Positions 1-4,831 of a stretch of 8,130 nt of DNA are shown here, one piece after another (position 1 is the stretch's first letter; each line of letters begins with the position of its first letter). The stretch covers positions 1 to 8,130 of the forward strand of contig WFOP01000067.1 of assembly GCA_015487985.1 (NCBI GenBank), read 5' to 3'. A program made the translations under genes and the position numbers. The DNA is from Hyphomicrobiales bacterium (GTDB taxonomy: Bacteria > Pseudomonadota > Alphaproteobacteria > Rhizobiales > Devosiaceae). The notes under the pieces are model-generated. The model was given only the letters and a program-made list of their open reading frames with translations, did no database searches and was not told the DNA's origin.

Positions 1-155
1 GCGAATTGGCGCGAGATATATATTGGCGGGCATATCGGGCTTTTGGGGGTGAGAAATCATTTATGCCCGCCGCGAGCTTTAACGCGAGCCGCCACGTGTG
101 TGGCGCCCCATCGGAGCATGAGCGAAGCGAATTGGCGCGAGATATATATTGGCGG
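1..155. repeat. Tandem part-copies of a GC-rich repeat element
   Basis: Positions 1-29 and 127-155 are identical, giving a tandem period of 126 bp; the array runs off the left edge. Within it, GGCGGGCAT (25-33) and ATGCCCGCC (63-71) form a perfect 9-bp inverted repeat around a 29-nt loop. GCCGCCAC...GTGGCGCC (about 89-108) forms a second, imperfect stem around GTGT. Positions 84-144 match 4410-4470 without a mismatch, so this is a dispersed family and not a local duplication. Reading frames across it give short proteins containing SEHERSELARD; these are best seen as translated repeat. I do not recognise a named family. Confidence 0.85.
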
Positions 156-203
156 ACATGTCCTGTATTGCGCCGGGTGCACTTTTGTCAAGCTGATACG
201 GTA

Positions 204-237
204 TATGGTTTGCTCAGGTTTATGGTTTGATCATAAA
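204..237. promoter_or_regulatory. Direct repeat TATGGTTTG with overlapping TTTATG/CATAAA inverted repeat
   Basis: TATGGTTTG occurs at 204-212 and 221-229, 17 bp apart, with TCA following one base later in both. The second copy also lies in the inverted repeat TTTATG (219-224)/CATAAA (232-237). Two same-facing half-sites at this spacing would suit an AraC-type dimer, but the site is 340 bp from the nearest gene start, so a role as operator is only a possibility. Confidence 0.25.
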
Positions 238-439
238 TGGGATCTTTGAAGCGGAACGGGCTGAAAATTCTGCAAAAACCAGCGTAAATGTTTTAATTCA
301 GATCACGGATTCATCATGAGGAACAGGTGCAATTGTTTGACTTTTGATGTTTGCGATTTCCTGTAATGAGGAACTTGATGATCCTTATATAGTTGCATGC
401 ATTATCATAATACAGATATCCCCCTTGTCGGTCTTTGAA

Positions 440-479
440 CCAGTGTTGTGCTGGCTGATTTTACTCTGGGGAACACTGG
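440..479. promoter_or_regulatory. 8-bp perfect inverted repeat upstream of serine hydrolase
   Basis: CCAGTGTT (440-447) is matched by AACACTGG (472-479), centre to centre 32 bp, about three helical turns. It ends 90 bp before the ATG at 570. That is a sensible place for an operator or a leader hairpin. The obvious candidate regulator is the AraC-type protein encoded just downstream of the hydrolase, but nothing in the sequence ties the two together. Confidence 0.35.
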
Positions 480-569
480 CCTGGTGTATGGGCCTGCCGG
501 ATTGGACGACTTTTCGCAATTCAGTGTGACAGTTTGGGATACTTAAAACCCGATCAGGAAAATAATAAA

Positions 570-1604
570 ATGAACCGACGTACGTTCAACGCCATCAGTT
601 TGGCGGCGCTTATGACATCGCTGTCGCGTGTAAGCCTGGCCCAATCAAACCCATCTGCAAACCCATTTCCAAACGCACCTGCAAATGCAGGCTACCAGTA
701 TGCGGAGATCAATGAAGGGCAGCTCACCACGAGATATGGAGGCATGGCAACACCGCAGGTTGCCGTGGATAATGATACGCTTTTTCAGGTGGCATCCTGT
801 TCAAAGACAGTGGCTGCCCTGGCAGTTCTGACCCTGGTGCGCGATGGTCGCATCGAGCTTGACGAACCGGTCAATCAATATCTTGAGCGCTGGCAATTGC
901 CGGGGCGTCGAAGTGCGTCAGCAACGGTTGCAGAATTGATGTCACATACTTCAGGCGCTTCAGTAGATGGATTTTTAGGGTATGGCCCGGAGGATGAAAT
1001 CCCGAATTTGCTGGAAATCCTGGAAGGGCGTCCGCCGGCTAATTCGGAAGCTGTTCGGACGTACTTCAGGCTGTTTGGCAAATTCAAATACAGTGGCGGT
1101 GGAACAACGGCCTTACAATTGCTGATTGAAGACACAACCGGAATGGATTTTGCGGATTATGTAAAGGCGCAGGTTCTGGACCCAATTGGTGCGCCGCATG
1201 CAACTTTCGCGCTACATCCAACAGCACCATTCGCCCACGGATATTATGAAGATGGGCAGATGCTACCCGGTGGTTATAGACGATATCCTGAAAGTGCCGC
1301 TGCGGGTCTCTGGGCTACAGCATCTGACCTGGCAAGAGTAATGCAAGCGATACTTAAGTCTTTGGATGGAGCGCCCGATGCCATCATCCCTGTTGAACTG
1401 GCACAACGCATGGTGACACCGGTTAGTGATGAATCAGGTTTAGGTATATTTGTGAACCCCGGAGTGATCATGTGGCACGATGGGCGAAATCAGGGGTTTG
1501 ATTCCCTAATGGTCGCGGATCCCAACACCGGTAGGATTCGTGCTGCGGTTGCAAATCGGAATGGCGCGGTTGAAGGATATGTGCGAGAATTTTTTTCAAA
1601 TTGA
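570..1604 (+). CDS. Exported serine hydrolase, beta-lactamase/class C family
   Basis: A 344-aa protein of the beta-lactamase-related (class C, PF00144-type) serine hydrolases, which include DD-peptidases, esterases and beta-lactamases. The expected nucleophile motif is Ser76-Cys-Ser-Lys79 (in FQVASCSK). LMSHTSG is at 123-129, Tyr174-Ser-Gly is the YxN equivalent (in KYSGGG), GLWATASDLARVM is at 246-258, and His303-Asp-Gly replaces the KTG box. The N-terminus has twin arginines at residues 3-4 (NRRTFN), a hydrophobic stretch and SLA|Q near residue 24, so export is likely, by Tat or Sec. I chose the ATG at 570, not the in-frame ATG at 534, because AGGAA (556-560) sits nine bases before it and the signal peptide then starts correctly. 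The substrate cannot be read from the sequence; YSG and HDG favour an esterase or peptidase over a true beta-lactamase. The membrane AraC regulator follows after 112 bases. Confidence 0.88.
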   Translation: MNRRTFNAISLAALMTSLSRVSLAQSNPSANPFPNAPANAGYQYAEINEGQLTTRYGGMATPQVAVDNDTLFQVASCSKTVAALAVLTLVRDGRIELDEPVNQYLERWQLPGRRSASATVAELMSHTSGASVDGFLGYGPEDEIPNLLEILEGRPPANSEAVRTYFRLFGKFKYSGGGTTALQLLIEDTTGMDFADYVKAQVLDPIGAPHATFALHPTAPFAHGYYEDGQMLPGGYRRYPESAAAGLWATASDLARVMQAILKSLDGAPDAIIPVELAQRMVTPVSDESGLGIFVNPGVIMWHDGRNQGFDSLMVADPNTGRIRAAVANRNGAVEGYVREFFSN

Positions 1605-1644
1605 CCCCATGTCTTTTTTAGTTCAATTGCTTTGTCTTGGTTGG

Positions 1645-1660
1645 CAAAGATAGATCTTTG
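1645..1660. promoter_or_regulatory. Palindrome CAAAGAT-AG-ATCTTTG between hydrolase and regulator
   Basis: A 7-bp perfect inverted repeat with a two-base centre lies in the 112-bp gap before the AraC-type gene. There is no T-run after it, so it does not look like an intrinsic terminator. It could be an operator for the regulator gene. A chance palindrome of this size is possible. Confidence 0.25.
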
Positions 1661-1716
1661 GCGCGTCGGGTGCATTTGCATTCTGGCCTCCAGGCGTGAT
1701 TAGAGCAAATTGAAAC

Positions 1717-2937
1717 ATGGACCAAATCATCGTTGAAATGGCCGGCACTGCCACAATCGCAATTGCATTGTTTGGTATTGCCTTTGGTCTTGCAGGCGTC
1801 AAGAATTCAAGTGCGAATAAAAGTTTTGCGCTATTTCTTGGCGTCGTTGCCGTAAATAGTTTTCCTGATGCATTTGCCCGAATTCTTGAGAACCTTCCGG
1901 TTTCTTATATTCAAGTCGCGGAACTGATATTGTGGACGCCCAGTTTGCTGTTCATTGCGCCACTTTTTTGGGTATATGTATTTGTGCTTACTTCGCCCGA
2001 GCAACGAATACCCAAACGTTTTTATCTTCACTTTTTATTGCCTTTGGTTGCAATTTTGAATGGGCTGATTGTTCTCCTGTTTCTGCCAGAGGCCAGGGCC
2101 TTTCTGTTTTTTAGCTCGCCCCTGCCATCCTCCACCCTCTCCATGGTATTTGCGACAATAGTCGCAGTTTCCCATCTTTCGATTTATCCACAAGTCGCCA
2201 TCTATCTTTTTTTGATCGTGCGTCGCTTGATACGCTTTAGATCTAAGTTGCGCGACATTTACGCCAGTACCGAAGAATACGAAATGCGTTGGATTTTCAC
2301 AATTGGAGGTTTGGGGCTGCTCTATTGGTTGGCGCGTTCGCTTTTTCTTCTAACTGCGTTTGATACTGAAAGAGCAGGTGTTAATTCTTTGTTCGTTGGC
2401 GTTACAAGCATTGCGGGTCTGGTTCTGGTTGCCGCAATGACACTCTTTGGGCTGCGGCAACATCCGCCTTTGGTGCCTCCTGATATTGAAGAGGAACAAA
2501 CCAGAGGTACCTCCAATGATCGAGAGGGGGAACCGGTAAGCGAGAAATACGAAAAATCCGCATTAAGTGCAGAAGCATCAGCGCGTATTTCGCGCAAACT
2601 GCGCGCGGCAATGGATAGGGATCATTTGCACCGCAATCCCAACTTGTCCTTGTGGACTTTAGCGCGGCACATCGGCGCGTCGCCAAATCATGTTTCCCAA
2701 GCATTGAATGAAGAAATTGGAGAGAGCTTCTTTGATTTCGTCAATGGTTACCGCATTGCAGAGGCGACAACACTCATGTCAACGACAAACGACTCCATCC
2801 TGAAGATCACCTATGATGTCGGGTTTAATGCGCGATCCACATTCTATAAAGCGTTTAAGCGCGTTACCGGCCAAACGCCTACGAATTACCGTAAAACTGT
2901 GTCTCTCCCTGTAGGGATGAGCGACATCAACAAGTAA
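1717..2937 (+). CDS. Membrane-bound AraC-family transcriptional regulator
   Basis: A 406-aa protein with two halves. The first 246 residues hold seven hydrophobic segments (roughly 7-27, 37-54, 64-92, 101-123, 141-171, 192-215, 224-246). A charged linker (about 255-285) leads to a C-terminal AraC/XylS-type DNA-binding domain. That domain has two helix-turn-helix units, at about 311-332 (SLWTLARHIGASPNHVSQAL) and 361-388, the second ending in the family signature GFNARSTFYKAFKRVTGQTP. The layout fits membrane-anchored one-component regulators, in which the membrane part would sense an envelope or external signal and the cytoplasmic tail binds DNA; the ligand is unknown. The ATG at 1717 has only a weak AGAG at 1702-1705. 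It follows the serine hydrolase on the same strand, and a regulator of this type beside an exported hydrolase suggests that it controls it. That link is inferred. Confidence 0.9.
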   Translation: MDQIIVEMAGTATIAIALFGIAFGLAGVKNSSANKSFALFLGVVAVNSFPDAFARILENLPVSYIQVAELILWTPSLLFIAPLFWVYVFVLTSPEQRIPKRFYLHFLLPLVAILNGLIVLLFLPEARAFLFFSSPLPSSTLSMVFATIVAVSHLSIYPQVAIYLFLIVRRLIRFRSKLRDIYASTEEYEMRWIFTIGGLGLLYWLARSLFLLTAFDTERAGVNSLFVGVTSIAGLVLVAAMTLFGLRQHPPLVPPDIEEEQTRGTSNDREGEPVSEKYEKSALSAEASARISRKLRAAMDRDHLHRNPNLSLWTLARHIGASPNHVSQALNEEIGESFFDFVNGYRIAEATTLMSTTNDSILKITYDVGFNARSTFYKAFKRVTGQTPTNYRKTVSLPVGMSDINK

Positions 2938-2965
2938 TCGTGTGAAGCTCAATTCTTCCGGCGCT

Positions 2966-2988
2966 GAACAAAACAGCCGATTTTGTTC
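2966..2988 (+). other. Inverted repeat GAACAAAA/TTTTGTTC after the AraC gene
   Basis: GAACAAAA (2966-2973) and TTTTGTTC (2981-2988) are perfect complements around the seven-base loop CAGCCGA, 28 bp after the stop of the regulator. The stem is AT-rich and no T-run follows, so it would be a weak terminator. It may instead be a binding site for the lipoprotein-miniprotein-CPBP genes, whose first ATG is 110 bp further on. A second small inverted repeat, CATGG-CAA-CCATG, lies at 2999-3011. Confidence 0.35.
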
Positions 2989-3098
2989 CATTGAACCCCA
3001 TGGCAACCATGATTGCAGTTACCTTCTTTAATGGGAAAAATATGCTGTTTCTTCTTATCATGCAGCGCTGGGAGATGAAAAATTGAGAAAGAAAATAA

Positions 3099-3302
3099 AT
3101 GACAAACAAACCAATTCTAACGGTCCTTGGCCTTATCAGTTTCGCGTCCCTGTCCGCGTGTGCATCAAATGCTGAGATAGCAGCACGTCAGCAAATAGAC
3201 GAAGCCTGTATTGCTGGAAATCTTCAAGCATGCGCTGTAGTTCAGCAAAGAGTTGATGCGGAAAATCAGGCCCTGGCAACATCGTTCCCGTCAAAATACT
3301 GA
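3099..3302 (+). CDS. Small lipoprotein with a Cys-x7-Cys helix
   Basis: A 67-aa protein whose first 20 residues form a lipoprotein signal peptide ending in the lipobox Leu18-Ser-Ala-Cys21; the mature part is only 47 residues. GAGAAAG at 3085-3091 is a fair ribosome binding site for the ATG at 3099. The mature segment has Cys37 and Cys45 in EACIAGNLQAC, which resembles one turn of the cysteine-containing Sel1-like repeats (ACxxGxxxAC), and then a polar, probably helical stretch rich in Gln and Ala. The residue after the lipid cysteine is Ala, not Asp, so outer-membrane sorting is expected. The 54-aa miniprotein starts 45 bp after its stop and the CPBP protease follows. I do not recognise an ortholog, and function is unknown. 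Confidence 0.75.
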   Translation: MTNKPILTVLGLISFASLSACASNAEIAARQQIDEACIAGNLQACAVVQQRVDAENQALATSFPSKY

Positions 3303-3347
3303 TCCGGCTGCCGAATTTACTTGAGATACCAAAAAGGAAATTGAGAA

Positions 3348-3512
3348 ATGAATATGATATCAAAACTATCGTTGGTGGTGCTTGTTGGCGCAACCGCAGG
3401 AGGAGTGGCTGGTTGGTTTATGTTTCACACCATTCCAGGCGCCGTTGGACTAGGTTCCTCAATGGCAGCCGGACTTGGCGGGGCGCTGATCAGTTTGTCG
3501 CGCGCAAGGTGA
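3348..3512 (+). CDS. 54-aa glycine-zipper membrane miniprotein
   Basis: A short gene between the lipoprotein and the CPBP protease, easily missed at 54 codons. The ATG at 3348 is preceded by AAGGA (3334-3338) nine bases upstream, and the TGA ends at 3512, ten bases before the CPBP start. The protein has two hydrophobic stretches, about 7-26 and 29-50, with a short HTIPG turn and a basic end (SRAR). The first carries Gly14-x3-Gly18-x3-Gly22, a glycine-zipper (GxxxGxxxG) pattern; the second has Gly31, 34, 36, 42, 44 and 45. This suggests a tightly packed helical hairpin in the membrane. Such peptides can be oligomeric membrane components, toxin- or bacteriocin-like peptides, or simple glycine-zipper envelope proteins. 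No family was recognised. Confidence 0.65.
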   Translation: MNMISKLSLVVLVGATAGGVAGWFMFHTIPGAVGLGSSMAAGLGGALISLSRAR

Positions 3513-3522
3513 CGATGTCCAA

Positions 3523-4305
3523 ATGAATAAAAATCATGATTTTATGTGGGCAGATGCTCCTCAATTTGGCTGGATCCAGATTCTGCTTGCTTTTGCCATT
3601 CCAAGCATGATCGCATATTTCGGGTTTCATTTCGTTCTTCCTGCAGTTCATGATAGCGGCGTGGCTGCCATTGTCGCCTGGCCGCTGATCGCATCTGCAA
3701 TGCTTGCGGTTTTTACTGTTGTTCCCGTTTTTTTTATGAAGCGTGAAGCGGCCCACCTCAACATCAGCCTTCAGTCAAGGATGTGTCTTACGCCGATTAA
3801 CAAAAAGAAGTGGTTATTTGCCATTGTTGTTTTGTTTGCAGGGTTGGCAGCCGCAAGCGGCTTGGGATTCTTGAGTATTATCTGGAGCGATTTTTCCGGC
3901 CTCCGTGCACCAGAATATTTCCCATTTTTCTTGAACCCACTAATTGATCCGATGACCGCCGACATAGATTCTTTAACGCCTGGCTTTCAGTTGCGTGGTG
4001 CCTATTGGCTTATAGGATTGATTTCATTGACACTAATACTCAATATCTTAGTCGAAGAATTCTATTTCCGTGCATGGCTTCTTCCCAAAATGCAAAATTT
4101 GGGGAAAATGTCTTGGGTTGCCAATGGTTTAGGTTTCGCATTTTATCATAGTTTTCAACTTTGGCTATTGCCTCAGATTTTGCCGGTGAGCTTGCTCATG
4201 GCATTCGTTGTTTACCATACTAAAAGCATATGGCCGGTCTTGAGCATACATCTTCTTGTAAACTCCCTGACCGTGGTGGCAATGTTGATGCTGATTTTGG
4301 CGTAA
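3523..4305 (+). CDS. CPBP-family intramembrane metalloprotease
   Basis: A 260-aa polytopic membrane protein with the three motifs of the CPBP (Abi/Rce1-type) intramembrane protease family. Glu178-Glu179-x3-Arg183 is in VEEFYFRAW; Phe205-x3-His209 is in FAFYHS; His243-x3-Asn247 is in HLLVNS. The glutamates and histidines are the expected metal and catalytic residues and all are present, so the enzyme should be active. Hydrophobic segments lie at about 17-40, 48-72, 97-121, 160-180, 197-233 and 236-258; the region 122-158 is a polar loop. Relatives trim prenylated proteins (Rce1) or act in bacteriocin maturation and self-immunity; the substrate here is unknown. AAGGTGA at 3506-3512, overlapping the stop of the miniprotein, serves as its ribosome binding site. 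The ten-base gap points to co-transcription and possible translational coupling. Confidence 0.88.
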   Translation: MNKNHDFMWADAPQFGWIQILLAFAIPSMIAYFGFHFVLPAVHDSGVAAIVAWPLIASAMLAVFTVVPVFFMKREAAHLNISLQSRMCLTPINKKKWLFAIVVLFAGLAAASGLGFLSIIWSDFSGLRAPEYFPFFLNPLIDPMTADIDSLTPGFQLRGAYWLIGLISLTLILNILVEEFYFRAWLLPKMQNLGKMSWVANGLGFAFYHSFQLWLLPQILPVSLLMAFVVYHTKSIWPVLSIHLLVNSLTVVAMLMLILA

Positions 4306-4346
4306 CTGAACAAAACAACATCTTGTGTGCGTGAGGCATTTTTTTG

Positions 4347-4368
4347 AAAAAACACCGAGTATCTGGTG
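4347..4368 (-). terminator. Possible weak terminator read on the minus strand
   Basis: On the minus strand CACC (4365-4368) pairs with GGTG (4353-4356) and is followed by six T (4347-4352). The stem is only 4 bp with an 8-base loop, so this is a weak candidate. It lies beyond the repeat downstream of tRNA-Leu and could end that transcript. On the plus strand, seven T at 4339-4345 follow the CPBP gene, but I see no strong hairpin before them. Confidence 0.25.
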
Positions 4369-4396
4369 CGCTGAGACAGAGAAAGGTCAAAGGCGC

Positions 4397-4530
4397 CAGC
4401 GAGCGAAGAGCGAGCCGCCACGTGTGTGGCGCCCCATCGGAGCATGAGCGAAGCGAATTGGCGCGAGATAAAAAGGCGGGGATGTCTGGCTTTTGGGGTG
4501 AGAAATCCTTTATTCCCGCCGCGAGATATA
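4397..4530. repeat. Third copy of the GC-rich repeat, abutting tRNA-Leu
   Basis: Positions 4410-4470 equal 84-144 over 61 bases, and 4453-4526 align with 1-78 with scattered changes and small indels. It therefore covers a full unit: the GCCGCCAC/GTGGCGCC stem, then GCGAATTGGCGCGAGATA, then a long hairpin formed by GGCGGGGAT (4476-4484) and ATTCCCGCC (4512-4520). On the minus strand it begins five bases after the tRNA CCA, and the hairpin there is followed by TTTTT (4471-4475). It could therefore act as a terminator or 3' trailer for the tRNA transcript. Its open frames are repeat translations and not genes. Confidence 0.85.
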
Positions 4531-4534
4531 AAAA

Positions 4535-4621
4535 TGGTGCCCCCCGCCGGAATCGAACCGGCACTCCCTTGCGGGAACGGGATTTTGAATCCCGCGCGTC
4601 TACCAGTTCCGCCAGAGGGGC
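4535..4621 (-). tRNA. tRNA-Leu (anticodon CAA)
   Basis: An 87-base tRNA on the minus strand. The acceptor stem GCCCCTC pairs with GGGGGGC (one U-G), followed by discriminator A and an encoded CCA (4535-4537). The anticodon stem CGGGA/TCCCG encloses the loop TTCAAAA, giving anticodon CAA for the UUG codon. The long variable arm (TTCCCGCAAGGGA region) is the type II feature expected of tRNA-Leu. The T arm is GCCGG-TTCGATT-CCGGC. The repeat element begins almost at its 3' end. Confidence 0.97.
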
Positions 4622-4654
4622 ATCAAAATATAAACATTGGTAGCGATGCGAACA

Positions 4655-4681
4655 GCTATAGGGGTGTTTTGGTCAAGTCAA
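4655..4681 (-). promoter_or_regulatory. Promoter of tRNA-Leu
   Basis: Read on the minus strand, TTGACT (4676-4681) is a good -35 box, within CTTGAC as often found in alphaproteobacteria. TATAGC (4655-4660) is a fair -10 box. The spacing is 15 bp, shorter than usual; a shift of the -10 to TAGCTG would give 17 but a poorer match. A leader of about 25-30 bases would separate the start site from the mature tRNA. TTGAC is repeated immediately (TTGACTTGACC). Confidence 0.5.
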
Positions 4682-4766
4682 GACCCCTGTATCAGTGCTT
4701 GTCAGTATGTTGATGGAAGTGGGGTTGTTTTTCAATTGCTTCCGGGCCGTGGCGACAAAAAAACTG

Positions 4767-4793
4767 TTGAAAATTTTAGTGAAATGCTATCTC
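4767..4793 (+). promoter_or_regulatory. Possible promoter of the carboxypeptidase gene
   Basis: TTGAAA (4767-4772) and TATCTC (4788-4793, within CTATCT) are spaced 15 bp. If used, transcription would start near 4800, which fits a coding start at 4832 and rules out the upstream ATGs. The match is weak. Confidence 0.22.
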
Positions 4794-4831
4794 TAAAAGC
4801 TGGTTCAAAAGAAGGTTGGGAATGGAATCTG

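Larger units (their letters stand above)
156..569. other. Non-coding interval between repeat array and serine hydrolase
   Basis: About 410 bases with no convincing gene. It holds a direct repeat TATGGTTTG (204-212, 221-229), an inverted repeat CCAGTGTT/AACACTGG (440-447, 472-479), a repeated ATGAGGAAC (316-324, 366-374) and the palindrome TGCATGCA (394-401). It must contain the promoter of the serine hydrolase gene, but I cannot pick one clear -35/-10 pair. An open frame at 347-529 could encode 60 hydrophobic residues. It has no ribosome binding site and covers the inverted repeat, so I do not call it a gene. Confidence 0.6.

Noticed and set aside
1..155. CRISPR-like repetition
   Set aside because: The period is 126 bp with long internal hairpins, less than two units, and no 20-40 bp repeat-spacer pattern.
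6..249. Two overlapping plus-strand reading frames of 68-74 codons at the left edge
   Set aside because: They translate the repeat element (SEHERSELARD in one frame, RSMSEANWREI in the other), and the same peptides appear near 4420-4480. This is repeat sequence, not a gene pair.
347..529. 60-residue hydrophobic frame upstream of the serine hydrolase
   Set aside because: No ribosome binding site, mixed Cys/Ile/Trp content typical of AT-rich spacer, and it covers an inverted repeat. It remains a weak possibility only.
534..569. Upstream ATG (534) for the serine hydrolase
   Set aside because: It would put 12 polar residues before the twin-arginine signal peptide, and the good AGGAA box fits the ATG at 570.
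875..2704. Minus-strand frames inside the serine hydrolase and AraC-type genes
   Set aside because: They lie fully inside well-supported genes, have no recognisable motifs and no ribosome binding sites.
4344..4713. Reading frames over the repeat and tRNA-Leu
   Set aside because: They run through the dispersed repeat and across a tRNA gene on the other strand, and have no ribosome binding site.
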